Below, piece after piece: positions 16,502-24,363 of a stretch of DNA of 34,795 nucleotides. How positions within the stretch are numbered: position 1 is the stretch's first letter; each line of letters starts with the position of its first letter. Position numbers and translations under genes: made by a program. Source of the DNA: Opitutia bacterium. GTDB taxonomy: Bacteria > Verrucomicrobiota > Verrucomicrobiia > Opitutales > Opitutaceae. The notes under the pieces are model-generated. The model saw only the letters and a program-made list of their open reading frames with translations. It did no database searches and was not told where the DNA came from. The stretch lies in NCBI GenBank assembly GCA_947461205.1, contig CANHJG010000043.1, positions 1 through 34,795 on the forward strand, in the 5' to 3' direction.

Positions 16502-17232
16502 ATCTGGACCTCCTGCCCACCCGCACTGCCGGCGCCGCCGAGAACATGGCGACGGACTTTCTGCTCTTGCAGCGCTATCCGCGTGCCGGGGTGTCACGGT
16601 TTCGGCACTACGGGTGGCGGGGCCCGGCGTTTACGTTCGGCTATGGGCAGAAGATCGCCGTGGTGCGCGCAGCGCTGGCGGCGGTGGAGCCGCCGTATGA
16701 GCTGGGCCGGCGGGCGACGGGCGGCGGAATCGTCGACCATCGCGAGGACTGGACGTATGCGTTGGTGATTCCGCGGGGGCACCCGCTGGAGGAGTTGCGG
16801 GCGACGCAGAGTTACCGCGCGGTGCACGAGGCGCTCGCCGCGGCGCTGCGGGAGCAGGGCGTGGCGGCGGTGACGAAACCGTGCGGTGCGATGGCGGCGG
16901 GCGACGACGCCCCGGCGGGACCGGCGGGCGTGTGTTTTCAGCGCGCAGAGGTGTACGATGTGGTGCACGAACGCACCGGCGAAAAGATCGCGGGAGCGGC
17001 GCAGAAACGGAACAAGCGCGGCCTGTTGTGCCAGGGCTCCGTCTGGCGGCCGGCCGCGGGCGCGGGCGGAGCGGCCGTGGACTGGGACCGGTTTGAGGCC
17101 GACTTCGTCGCCCGGTTGGCGCTGATGCTGGGGGCGGAGGCGCAGGCGACGCCGTGGCCGGATCTCAACGAGGACGAAGTGAGCGGCCTCGTCGAGCAGT
17201 ATGCGTCGGCGGAGTGGACGGAGTATCGGTGA
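16498..17232 (+). CDS. lipoate/octanoate transferase family protein (LipM or LplA type)
   Basis: A 244-residue protein of the biotin/lipoate ligase fold. Motifs: N-terminal NMATDFLLLQRYP, FTFGYGQ, RRATGGGIVDH (71-81, the acyl-pocket loop), and GEKIAGAAQKRNKRGLLCQGS (161-181) with the conserved Lys163. Cys146 in the CFQRAEVYDVV stretch occupies the position of the acyl-carrying cysteine of LipM octanoyltransferases, which favours that activity over ATP-dependent lipoate ligase. It would load octanoyl or lipoyl groups onto the E2 or GcvH lipoyl domain. Translation is probably coupled to the reductase gene upstream. It is convergent with the gene at 17255, with a 22-base gap. Confidence 0.8.
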   Translation: MNLDLLPTRTAGAAENMATDFLLLQRYPRAGVSRFRHYGWRGPAFTFGYGQKIAVVRAALAAVEPPYELGRRATGGGIVDHREDWTYALVIPRGHPLEELRATQSYRAVHEALAAALREQGVAAVTKPCGAMAAGDDAPAGPAGVCFQRAEVYDVVHERTGEKIAGAAQKRNKRGLLCQGSVWRPAAGAGGAAVDWDRFEADFVARLALMLGAEAQATPWPDLNEDEVSGLVEQYASAEWTEYR

Positions 17233-17254
17233 ACAACGGCTCCGGCCGGCGACG

Positions 17255-19462
17255 TTATTTCTTGGGGTCGGCGGACGTGGACGCCGCCGGGGCCGCGGCG
17301 GCGGTCGGTGTCAGTGGGGCGCTCTGCCAGAAGTAATGGCCGCGTTGGGTACGGTCCCAGCGGAGCCAGATCGCGAGGGCGGCGAGGAGCGCGAGCACGA
17401 GGAAGCAGGTGGCGCGGCGCGCTTGGCGGGCGGCGTCTTTGTCCTCGTAGGGATCTTCGAGGGAGCGGTGGGAGCCGGGCGGGAGTTTCGCCATTTCGGT
17501 GAGGGCGCTGCCGAAGGGAAGGTTGATCTTCACGCGGCCGTTGACGGCCCAGCCGTTGCCTTCGAGCAGGGGCCCGAGGGTGCGCTGGCGGAGTTTGAGC
17601 CAGGCGATGACCATCGACGGGAGCGAGATGGCGAGCATGAGTCCGAGGAAGATGAGGGGCAGTTTCCAGAAAGGGACTTCGACGAATTTCGCGAAAACCA
17701 ACGAGGCGAAGGTACCGATGGAGCCGATGGCGACGCCGATTCCGGTAATGACGGCGAGGTCAAGTTTCTTGGGCGCCTCGGGTTTTGCCTGGTCGGCGTG
17801 GGCGGTCTTTTCGGCAGCGGCGGCGAGTTTGCCCGTGGCTTCGGCATCGGCGGCGGCGGCGCGTTTTGCGATCTGCTCCTCGATGAAGCGGATGAATTTT
17901 TTGTAGGGCGACCAGAACGCCTGACGGATGCTGATGGGATTGTCGGCGATGCTGGTGATGACGGTGTCCCAATCGCGGCCGGCGCGGTCGTAGAACACGC
18001 CGTGGCGGCCGACGAAGAGGTAGTCGCTATCGCCTTGGGTGAAGCAGGCGGCGATGACCATAGGCGGGCTGCCGGCGCGCGTGCAGGTGCAGTAGGCGAT
18101 GTAGGCCTTGCTCATGGCGGCGAGGGGATTGGGCCCGTCGACCCGGAGGCAGAGCTCGGTGGAGCGGCTATCGAGGAAGAGCGTGCCGGCTTGGAAGACG
18201 GCGGAGCGGTCGCGCGAATAGAAATCGGCGAAGTTGACGAAATTGAGGAGGAGGGTGCGGAGGTCGCGGTGGTAGCGGGCGAGGCGTTCGACGTCGCTGA
18301 TGGCCTTGAACTCGGGCTCGAGGGCCTTGTCCTGCGCGACGAGCGGGGCCAGGGCGGCGCGGCCGGGGCCGGCGAGGATTTCGCGGATGCGGGCGAGGCC
18401 GAGTTTTTCGACGGTGCCGCCGGCTTTGCCGCCGAGCCAGGTTTCGTAGCCGGCGAACCGAGCGTTGAGGGCGGCCCATTCGGCGGCAGTGAGCGTGGTT
18501 TGGGCGGCGCCGACTACGGGGGCGACGGCGGCGGCGTACAGCGTGGTGAGCGCGCCCGCCCAGGCGGGGTTGACGTGCTCGAGAAGCGGGAGGGCTTTGC
18601 CGGCCTCGATCCGGGAGAGCGGGAAGCCGGCGACTTCCTCGGCGGAGATTTTCAGGTCCTTGGCGGCGAGGGCGAGATACTCGGTCTCGGAGCGGTTGAG
18701 GGCGGAGAGCGCGCGGGAATCGAAGGCGGCAAGGCGCGTGCGGGCGAAGTAGTCTTCGACTTTGGCGCGGACGGCCCTGAGCGCGGCGCAGGCGGCGGCG
18801 GTGGCATCGCCGAGGATGGCGATGTCCTTGAGGGCGCTCTGCTCGACCCAGGCCACGTGGGCGGCGAGGTCGGCGAAGAAGGTGTCGATTTGGGCGGCGG
18901 TGACGCCGATCGAACCGGTGCGGTCGGGCGTGCCGCCGGTGCAGGCGACGATGTCTTTGATGAGGGCCTGGAGCGCGGCGTCAGACGTGGCCTCGGGCGG
19001 GATGACCCCGTCGCCGTTGAGCGGGCTGGCGGAGAAGATTTTCGCGGTGTTGGCGGCGTCGGCGACGGAGAGCGTGGTGGCGTCTTTTTTGCCGAGGTTG
19101 ACGAGGATTTGTTTCGCGGAGGAGAGGAGCAGTTTGCCGTCCGCGGTGGCGGTGTTGATTGAGGCGAGCGGGAGGGCGTCGTTGGCGCGGAGGATATCGG
19201 CGGGGTCAGTGAGGCGCGCGCTGGCCCACTTCACCGCGGCGAGGAGCTCGGGAACGCGGATACGGCCATCCCCATCGGTGTCGATCAGAGCGAGGGTTTT
19301 TTCATCGAGTTCGAGGCCTTTGACGGGACAGGCGAGCGCGACCCAGAGTTTTTGGTCGAGTTGGTGGAGGGCGAGGAGGTCGGCGCCGGTGGTCAGGGCC
19401 ACTTGGTCAAGGCCACCGGTGCGAAAGAAATTCCACGTATGGGGAGAGCTCGAGCTGGACAT
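17255..19462 (-). CDS. large membrane protein with EF-hand-like loops, function unknown
   Basis: A 735-residue protein I cannot assign to a characterised family. A calcium-binding-like loop, DTDGDGRIRVPEL, is at 61-73, and a second, degenerate one, PLNGDGVIPPEA, at about 147-158. The middle is long and mostly helical, with an aromatic-rich part (LLNFVNFADFYSRDRSAVFQ, CTCTRAG, DSDYLFVGRHGVFYDRAGRDWD). Near the C-terminus, after an Ala/Lys-rich linker, are two close membrane segments (LAVITGIGVAIGSIGTFASL and FWKLPLIFLGLMLAISLPSM) and a third (FLVLALLAALAIWLRW). There is no signal peptide, so the N-terminal 550 residues are probably cytoplasmic. The start is ATG 19462. It is monocistronic, convergent with the acyltransferase gene. 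Similar proteins may be a conserved hypothetical family; function is open. Confidence 0.85.
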   Translation of the reverse strand: MSSSSSPHTWNFFRTGGLDQVALTTGADLLALHQLDQKLWVALACPVKGLELDEKTLALIDTDGDGRIRVPELLAAVKWASARLTDPADILRANDALPLASINTATADGKLLLSSAKQILVNLGKKDATTLSVADAANTAKIFSASPLNGDGVIPPEATSDAALQALIKDIVACTGGTPDRTGSIGVTAAQIDTFFADLAAHVAWVEQSALKDIAILGDATAAACAALRAVRAKVEDYFARTRLAAFDSRALSALNRSETEYLALAAKDLKISAEEVAGFPLSRIEAGKALPLLEHVNPAWAGALTTLYAAAVAPVVGAAQTTLTAAEWAALNARFAGYETWLGGKAGGTVEKLGLARIREILAGPGRAALAPLVAQDKALEPEFKAISDVERLARYHRDLRTLLLNFVNFADFYSRDRSAVFQAGTLFLDSRSTELCLRVDGPNPLAAMSKAYIAYCTCTRAGSPPMVIAACFTQGDSDYLFVGRHGVFYDRAGRDWDTVITSIADNPISIRQAFWSPYKKFIRFIEEQIAKRAAAADAEATGKLAAAAEKTAHADQAKPEAPKKLDLAVITGIGVAIGSIGTFASLVFAKFVEVPFWKLPLIFLGLMLAISLPSMVIAWLKLRQRTLGPLLEGNGWAVNGRVKINLPFGSALTEMAKLPPGSHRSLEDPYEDKDAARQARRATCFLVLALLAALAIWLRWDRTQRGHYFWQSAPLTPTAAAAPAASTSADPKK

Positions 19463-19554
19463 AGGAAAAAGCAGACCCGCGTATATGGGTGTTTTACCCT
19501 AGCAATCAATCCCGATTAATGGCTTTGAGGCCATCGGTGCGAGCGAGCGGTCGG

Positions 19555-20577
19555 TTAGCGCGGCGGGCCGAAGTCTTCGAGAAAGTGTTCGACGAGGGTG
19601 TGGAGGGGCGGTGGTGAGGGCAAGCCGAGGGCGAGGGCGCGGGAGGCGTCGATGACGACGGGCCAGTTGCTCACGATGCCTTGGATGCGGGCGTCGGGGG
19701 CATCGACGATGGGACCGAGCGCGAGGTGGTGGGTGGAGGCGACGGCCCGGAGGGTGGATTCGGCGAGGGCGGGAGTGACGGTGTGCGCGGGGAGGACGTA
19801 GGCGCGGTCGTCGCCGAGGGCGGAGGCGGGGACTTCGTGCAGGGCGATGAAGGAGTCGATCACCGTGCGATAACCGGTCATGGGGTGGCCTTGGTCGCGG
19901 CGCACGGGGAGCGCGCAGGGCTGGCCGTGGAGGGGCTCGCGAAACATGCCGCTGGCCCAGCTCGAGGCGGCGGCGTTGGGCTGGCCGGGGCGGATGATGA
20001 CCGTGGGGAGGCGGGCGGTGCGGCCGTCGAAGTGGCCTTTGCGGGAGTGGTCGTTGAGGAGGAGTTCGCAAATGGCCTTCGTCATGCCGTAGGTGGTGCG
20101 CGGCGTGAGTTTGGTGGTGTCGGAGTTGACGGGGGAAACGGACTCGCCGCTGTAGCAGGCGATGCTGCTGGCGAAGACGACGCGGGGGCGGAGCCCCGTG
20201 GCGGCCGTGAGCGCGCGGGCGGCTTCGAAGACGTGGCGGCCGCCGTCGAGGTTGACGCGCAGGGCGTCGTCGAAGCGCTGTTCGCACTCGCCGCTAACCA
20301 TGGAGGCGAGATGGAAGATCGATGAGACGGGCGTCGCGGGTGCGGAGAGGCCAGCGGCGGCGAAGACGGTGGCGCGGTCGGAGATGTCGCCGGCGAGCTG
20401 GGTGACGCGGATGGTGGGGTGCGTGAGCGCGGGGCGGTGAAACGCGGCGTCGAGGAGGACGATTTCGCGCAGGGGCTCGGGGGCGCCGGACGAGCCGGTG
20501 AGGGTGCCGCGACGGAGCAGGTTTTGACAGAGCTGCGAGCCGAGGAAGCCGCCGCCGCCGGTGATGAGAATGCGCAT
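19555..20577 (-). CDS. denD: NAD-dependent epimerase/dehydratase family, D-erythronate dehydrogenase-like
   Basis: A 340-residue extended SDR protein. The NAD motif is MRILITGGGGFLGSQLCQNL, followed by DAAFHRPAL, SIFHLASMVSGECEQRFDDA, RVVFASSIACYSGES and the catalytic pair TYGMTKAICE (Tyr-x3-Lys). The C-terminal part (TGYRTVIDSFIALHEVPASA, DDRAYVLPAHTVTP) resembles DenD, which oxidises D-erythronate or related sugar acids. Assignment to DenD rather than another sugar-acid dehydrogenase is by resemblance only; no denA or denC gene is in the window. It lies downstream of an SDR gene on the same strand, with a 78-base spacer containing a purine-rich repeat, so both may serve sugar-acid breakdown. 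Confidence 0.75.
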   Translation of the reverse strand: MRILITGGGGFLGSQLCQNLLRRGTLTGSSGAPEPLREIVLLDAAFHRPALTHPTIRVTQLAGDISDRATVFAAAGLSAPATPVSSIFHLASMVSGECEQRFDDALRVNLDGGRHVFEAARALTAATGLRPRVVFASSIACYSGESVSPVNSDTTKLTPRTTYGMTKAICELLLNDHSRKGHFDGRTARLPTVIIRPGQPNAAASSWASGMFREPLHGQPCALPVRRDQGHPMTGYRTVIDSFIALHEVPASALGDDRAYVLPAHTVTPALAESTLRAVASTHHLALGPIVDAPDARIQGIVSNWPVVIDASRALALGLPSPPPLHTLVEHFLEDFGPPR

Positions 20578-20589
20578 GTCGGAGGGAGG

Positions 20590-20632
20590 GAAAGGGAAAG
20601 TGACAGTGAAAGTGCCGGTGAGAGGGAAAGGG
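20590..20632. repeat. purine-rich repeat between SDR gene and denD-like gene
   Basis: A string of GTGAAAGGGAAAG-like units (for example GAAAGGGAAAGTGACAGTG) fills the spacer. The same kind of sequence occurs at 29837-29866 and inside the MFS gene at 34764-34795, which makes it a dispersed family rather than chance composition. Confidence 0.6.
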
Positions 20633-20655
20633 AGACGGGGACGCGGGACGGGACT

Positions 20656-21423
20656 TCAGGAATGCATAACTTGGCCGCCGTCGATGTTGAGGGTTTGGCC
20701 GGTGATATTTGTCGCGTGGGGCGAGGCGAGGTAGGTGGCCATGGCGGCGAATTCGGCGGGGGTTTGCCAGCGGCCGAGCGGGGAGATTTTGCGGATTTTT
20801 TCGGCGGCCCAGTCGGCGTAGGGCTGGCGAGCGGACGCGGGAAGCGTAGCCTGGCCGGCGGCCCAGACGGACTCGTTGAGGGCGGTCTGCACCATGCCGG
20901 GGGAGAGGGCGTTGACGCGGACGTTGTGGGGGGCGAAGTCCTTCGCGGCGCACTGCATAAAGTTGATCAGGCCGGCCTTCGCGGCGCTGTAAGGTGGGTC
21001 GGTCTGCGAGCCGATCTGGCCGGCGACAGAGGTGAACACGAGGAGCGAACCGGCGCCGCGCGCGAGGAGGCCGGGGGCGAAGGCGTGCGCGACGTTGACG
21101 GCGCCGATGAGGTTGAGGTCGAGGACGCGCGCCCAATCGGAGGGGGCGAGATTCCAGAACGGAAAGCCGAATTTTCCGGAGCCGACGCCGACGGTAAAGA
21201 CGACGTGGTCGATGGCGCCGAAGGTGGCGGCGAAGGCTTGGAGGGCGGGAAACGAGGTGACGTCGCCGAGGGTGGTCTCGAAGGGCGCGGTGGCCGCGGG
21301 GAGCGCGCGGTCGAAGCCGCGGACGGTGCAGCCTTCGGCGACGAACGCTTCGGCGACGGCGCGACCGATGCCTTGCGAGGAGCCGACGACGGCGACGGTT
21401 TGGCCGGTGAGGTGGAGGTGCAT
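20656..21423 (-). CDS. short-chain dehydrogenase/reductase (classical SDR)
   Basis: A 255-residue classical SDR. The cofactor motif is GSSQGIGRAVAEAF, followed by LGDVTSFPALQAF, the NNAG-equivalent VFTVGVGSG, a catalytic serine in VFTSVAGQIGS, and YSAAKAGLINFMQ (Tyr-x3-Lys). The usual SPGMVQTAL and the C-terminal ITGQTLNIDGGQ are present. VFTVGVG in place of NNAG is unusual but occurs in divergent SDRs. The substrate is unknown; the neighbouring dehydrogenase suggests sugar or sugar-acid metabolism. ATG 21423 is chosen over 21465 because the SDR fold starts a few residues later. The RNA methyltransferase gene ends 46 bases upstream on the same strand. Confidence 0.87.
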   Translation of the reverse strand: MHLHLTGQTVAVVGSSQGIGRAVAEAFVAEGCTVRGFDRALPAATAPFETTLGDVTSFPALQAFAATFGAIDHVVFTVGVGSGKFGFPFWNLAPSDWARVLDLNLIGAVNVAHAFAPGLLARGAGSLLVFTSVAGQIGSQTDPPYSAAKAGLINFMQCAAKDFAPHNVRVNALSPGMVQTALNESVWAAGQATLPASARQPYADWAAEKIRKISPLGRWQTPAEFAAMATYLASPHATNITGQTLNIDGGQVMHS

Positions 21424-21468
21424 GGGAGGGGCAGTCGGAGCGTTGGCGCCGCACGTCTCAGCCAAACT

Positions 21469-22881
21469 TTACGTCGTGGCCGGCGTTTTGATCAGCGTCA
21501 GCACGCACTCGAGGTGGCGGGTTTGGGGGAAAAGGTCGAAGGGTTGGGCGGCGGTGAGGGCGTAGCCGGCGGCGAGGAAGGCCTTGAGGTCGCGCATCTG
21601 CGTCGCGGGGTCGCAGCTGACGTAGACGACGGCGCGAGGGCCGTAGGCGAAGAGTTGGGACAGGAAATTTTCATCACAGCCTTTGCGCGGCGGATCGATG
21701 ATCACGGCGGTGGTGGTGGCGGCGAACGCACCGGGATCGGCGGGCGTCGCGAGCGACGGGAGGCCAGCGAAGATCTGCGCGGCGTCGCCGGCCTGGAAGG
21801 TGACGTTGGCGAGCTGGTTGGCGGTGGCGTTTTCGCGGGCGAAGCGGATAGAGGATTCGCTGAGCTCGATGCCGGCGACGCGGGTAAACGAAGGCGCGGC
21901 GCTGAGGGCGAAAAGGCCGCTGCCGCAGTAGGCGTCGACGAGGTAGCGGGCGCCGCTGGCGGCGGCCTGGGCGCGCACGTAGCCGGTGAAGGCGGGGAGG
22001 ATGAAGGGATTGTTTTGAAAGAAATCGCGGGCGAGGAAACGCAGCTTCAGCGGCGTCGCCGCTGAAGCTGCGAGTTGGAAGTCGGAAGGTGAAAGTTGAA
22101 GGCCGGAACCGGGTGGCAGAGATGACGGCGAAACTGGTGGGGTAATCGTCTCGGTGATGATGGCGTCGTAGTCGGTGATGACCTGGCCGCTGGCTTCGCG
22201 GAGGAGGAGGGTGGCGGCGCGTTCATACTCGCCGGCGGCGGCGCGGGCGTGGACGCGGGCGCGGACCTCGGGGAGTTTGGCGTTGATGGCCTCGGTCGCG
22301 ATGGGGCAGCGCGGGACGTCGATGATGTCGAAGCGGGTGCCTTGGCGGAGAAACCCGATGGGCGGCGGGACGGCGGGGTCGCGCGGGGGATTGAAGTGCG
22401 GGGTGATTTTCGAGCGGTAGCCGAGCTCGCGGGGAGACGGGACGACGGGGGCGACGGCGAACTCGATGCCGGCCATGTGGCGGAGGAGTTCGGTGACTTG
22501 GCGCTGTTTCCAGAGGAGCTGTTCGCCGTAGGCGAGGTGCTGGTATTGGCAGCCGCCGCAGCGGGCGAAGAGCGGGCACGTTGCGGCGACGCGGTGGGGC
22601 GAAGGCGTGAGGACGGCGACGAGGTCGGCTTCGGAGAAATTCTTCTGGTTGCGGAAGACGCGGACGCGGACGCGTTCGCCGGGGAGGGTGAAGGGGACCA
22701 TGACAACCCAGCCGCCGGCTTTCGCCGGCGGAAGGTCCACGCTCGAAGCGCCCACCGCCAAATTCTCCGGAAGCTGCACGCGGCCGAGGCCGGAGCCGAG
22801 GTTGGTGAGCGTGGTGATCTCCAGTTCGATCTCCTGATGATAGGCGAATGGGGTGTCTGAGAATTTTTTGTTTTTGCCCAC
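21469..22881 (-). CDS. 23S rRNA (uracil-C5)-methyltransferase, RlmD/RlmCD/TrmA family, with two repeat-derived insertions
   Basis: About 470 residues. An N-terminal TRAM domain (EIELEITTLTNLGSGLGR, then MVPFTLPGERVRVRV) is followed by the Fe-S cysteines C102, C108, C111 and C192 (CPLFARCGGCQYQ, VPRCPIA). The SAM domain has YLVDAYCGSGLFAL and VIIDPPRKGC, and the catalytic Cys423 is in YVSCDPATQ. It should methylate C5 of a uridine in 23S rRNA; whether it is RlmC-, RlmD- or RlmCD-like cannot be decided here. Two segments absent from relatives are encoded by repeats: about 35-57 (in the TRAM domain) and about 258-276 (before the FFQNNPF motif). GTG 22881 is the likely start; upstream residues derive from a leader repeat. 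Confidence 0.88.
   Translation of the reverse strand: MGKNKKFSDTPFAYHQEIELEITTLTNLGSGLGRVQLPENLAVGASSVDLPPAKAGGWVVMVPFTLPGERVRVRVFRNQKNFSEADLVAVLTPSPHRVAATCPLFARCGGCQYQHLAYGEQLLWKQRQVTELLRHMAGIEFAVAPVVPSPRELGYRSKITPHFNPPRDPAVPPPIGFLRQGTRFDIIDVPRCPIATEAINAKLPEVRARVHARAAAGEYERAATLLLREASGQVITDYDAIITETITPPVSPSSLPPGSGLQLSPSDFQLAASAATPLKLRFLARDFFQNNPFILPAFTGYVRAQAAASGARYLVDAYCGSGLFALSAAPSFTRVAGIELSESSIRFARENATANQLANVTFQAGDAAQIFAGLPSLATPADPGAFAATTTAVIIDPPRKGCDENFLSQLFAYGPRAVVYVSCDPATQMRDLKAFLAAGYALTAAQPFDLFPQTRHLECVLTLIKTPATT
22040..22110. repeat. perfect 33-base palindrome plus AGTTGGAAG-type repeat inside the RlmD-like gene
   Basis: CGCAGCTTCAGCGGCG (22040-22055) and its exact reverse complement (22057-22072) surround a single T. 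Next to it, 22073-22110, are AGTTGGAAG, GTGAAAG and TTGAAGG units of the kind also seen at 24721, 26706 and 23808. The whole block is read in frame and encodes residues around LQLSPSDFQLAASAATPLK. Confidence 0.85.
22711..22779. repeat. second in-frame inserted element in the RlmD-like gene (TRAM domain)
   Basis: This block encodes about 23 extra residues (VQLPENLAVGASSVDLPPAK and GG) between GLGR and WVVMVPF of the TRAM domain, where relatives run straight on. Its end nearest 22711 is the palindrome CCGCCGGC-TTTC-GCCGGCGG (22712-22731). Confidence 0.65.
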
Positions 22882-22970
22882 GACAGACACGGAACACACG
22901 GAATTCCCCGGGGCGAGGAAAAGGATTTTGTCTTTTGTCCGGTTTCCGTGTCTTCCGTGGGGTCCGTGGG
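22879..22970. repeat. two facing leader-type repeats in a divergent intergenic region
   Basis: One copy (22879-22907; on the minus strand GGAATTCCGTGTGTTCCGTG) leads into the RlmD-like gene. A second copy (22941-22970; plus strand GGTTTCCGTGTCTTCCGTG) leads into the TrmH-type gene. They form an imperfect inverted repeat around a 33-base AT-richer middle (22908-22940) that must hold both promoters. Both likely start codons (GTG 22881 and GTG 22948/22957/22966) lie within or at the edge of the repeat copies. Confidence 0.75.
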
Positions 22971-23796
22971 CCCACCTCCTGAAAAAATCTCCAGTCTCCA
23001 GAATCCGCGCGTGAAGCAATTGGTGAAGTTGCGCGACCGGCGTCCGCGGGACGAGGCGGGGGTGTTTTTGGTGGAGGGTTACCGCGAAATCCGGCGGGCG
23101 TTGGAGAAAAACGTGACGTTGGTGGAGCTATATTTTTCGCCGGAGTGGTTTTTGGGGGAGAACGAGCCGGCGCTGATCGAACAGGCGCGGGCGGCGGGGG
23201 CCCAAGTATTCGAATTATCAAAGGACGCCTTCGCGAAGGTCGCGTATCGCGAACGGCCGGACGGGTTACTGGCGGTGGCGCCGCAGTGGCGGCGGGCGCT
23301 GGGCGATCTGGATGCGGTGGTGGCGGGCGGGGCGAAGACGCCGTTTTTCCTCGTGGTGGAGGCGATCGAGAAGCCGGGAAATCTCGGGACGATTCTGCGG
23401 AGCGCGGATGCGGCGGGGTGCGATGCGGTGATCGTGTGCGATCCGGTGACGGATATTTTTAATCCGAATGTCGTGCGGGCATCGACGGGGGTGCTGTTCT
23501 CCGTGCCCCTCGTGGTCGAGGAGAGCACGCGGGTGCAGGCGTGGTTGAAGGAGAAAGGGGTGCGGACGGTGGCGACGACGCCGGCGGCGGAGAAAATTTA
23601 CTCGGACGTCGATCTGCGCGGCCCGCTCGCGATTGTGATGGGGAGCGAGCAATATGGGCTCAGTCAATTTTGGCTGGAAAACTGCGATGTGCCGGTGCGC
23701 ATCCCGATGGCGGGTCAGGCGGACTCGCTGAATGTGGCGATGGCGACGATCATCACGCTGTTCGAAGCGGTGCGGCAGCGGGGCGGGAAGCTGTAA
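22966..23796 (+). CDS. TrmH/SpoU family RNA 2'-O-methyltransferase
   Basis: About 276 residues. A small N-terminal substrate-binding domain (ISSLQNPRVKQLVKLRDRRP, GVFLVEGYREIRRALE) precedes the SPOUT knotted domain with its three motifs: VVEAIEKPGNLGTILRSADA, LAIVMGSEQYGLS and VRIPMAGQADSLNVAMATII. This is the RlmB/TrmH-like 2'-O-methyltransferase pattern, acting on 23S rRNA or tRNA; the exact nucleotide cannot be told. The start is unclear because three in-frame GTG codons (22948, 22957, 22966) fall in a TTCCGTG repeat. I chose 22966, which gives a family-like N-terminus. It is divergent from another RNA methyltransferase gene with a shared short promoter region. Confidence 0.9.
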   Translation: MGPPPEKISSLQNPRVKQLVKLRDRRPRDEAGVFLVEGYREIRRALEKNVTLVELYFSPEWFLGENEPALIEQARAAGAQVFELSKDAFAKVAYRERPDGLLAVAPQWRRALGDLDAVVAGGAKTPFFLVVEAIEKPGNLGTILRSADAAGCDAVIVCDPVTDIFNPNVVRASTGVLFSVPLVVEESTRVQAWLKEKGVRTVATTPAAEKIYSDVDLRGPLAIVMGSEQYGLSQFWLENCDVPVRIPMAGQADSLNVAMATIITLFEAVRQRGGKL

Positions 23797-23829
23797 GCGA
23801 TCAGCGTTAAGCTGAAAGCTGCGGGTGCT

Positions 23830-24363
23830 TCACGCGCGGGCAGAGGGGGCGCTGGCGGTGAGGCGGGTGACGAGGACGCGGTAGGGCGGGAGGAGGGCGA
23901 GGGCCATGCAGAGTTTTACGCCGAGGTCGCCGGCGGCGAGGGGGAGCCAGGCGATGGCCGAACCGGCGAAGGCGACGCCGAAGAAAATTGTGGTGTCGAC
24001 GACGGAGGCGGCCGCGGAACCGAAGAGCGGGGCTTTCCACCAGGACTGTTGGCGGAGGCGGTTGAAGACGGCGACGTCGAGGAGTTGGGAGACGATGAAG
24101 GCCGTGCCCGAGGCGAAGGCGACGCGCGCGGGAGCGAAAACGACGGAGAGGATCAGGCCGACGGCAAAGCCGACCCAGGCGACGCGGCGGGCGGCGGCGG
24201 GGCCGGAGGTACGGTTGCAGACGTCGGTCACGAAGTAGGCGATCGGATACGAGAACGCGCCCCAGGTGAGCCAGGCGTTGATCGGGAACTGCACGAGCAC
24301 GTTCGAGAGCAGCACGATGGCGGACATCGCGAGCGCGGGCGGGAGAATTTGGCGGGGCGTCAT
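23830..24363 (-). CDS. yhhQ: queuosine precursor transporter, VUT family (YhhQ-like)
   Basis: A 177-residue membrane protein of the YhhQ/VUT family, taking up a queuosine precursor such as preQ0 or preQ1. Hydrophobic helices run along the whole length (ALAMSAIVLLSNVLVQFPI, WGAFSYPIAYFVTDVCNR, VGFAVGLILSVVF, SGTAFIVSQLLDVAVFNRLR, SAAASVVDTTIFFGVAF). The family signature is FSYPIAYFVTDVCNRTSG together with the SQLLDVAVFNRLR stretch. Its ATG overlaps the oleD stop, so it is translated from the oleC-oleD transcript, an odd pairing. queC and queE are 6 kb away. Thirty-three bases separate it from the convergent TrmH-type gene; that spacer has an AAGCTGAAAGCTG repeat fragment. Confidence 0.88.
   Translation of the reverse strand: MTPRQILPPALAMSAIVLLSNVLVQFPINAWLTWGAFSYPIAYFVTDVCNRTSGPAAARRVAWVGFAVGLILSVVFAPARVAFASGTAFIVSQLLDVAVFNRLRQQSWWKAPLFGSAAASVVDTTIFFGVAFAGSAIAWLPLAAGDLGVKLCMALALLPPYRVLVTRLTASAPSARA

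Noticed and set aside
19463-19554. Possible small RNA or tRNA in the spacer before the 735-residue protein gene
   Set aside because: Only a five-pair ATGGC/GCCAT stem is present; no tRNA features or terminator.
20419-22065. Long plus-strand frame of 548 codons
   Set aside because: It is antisense to the SDR and RlmD-like genes and rich in Gly/Glu/Arg, as expected for a high-GC shadow frame.
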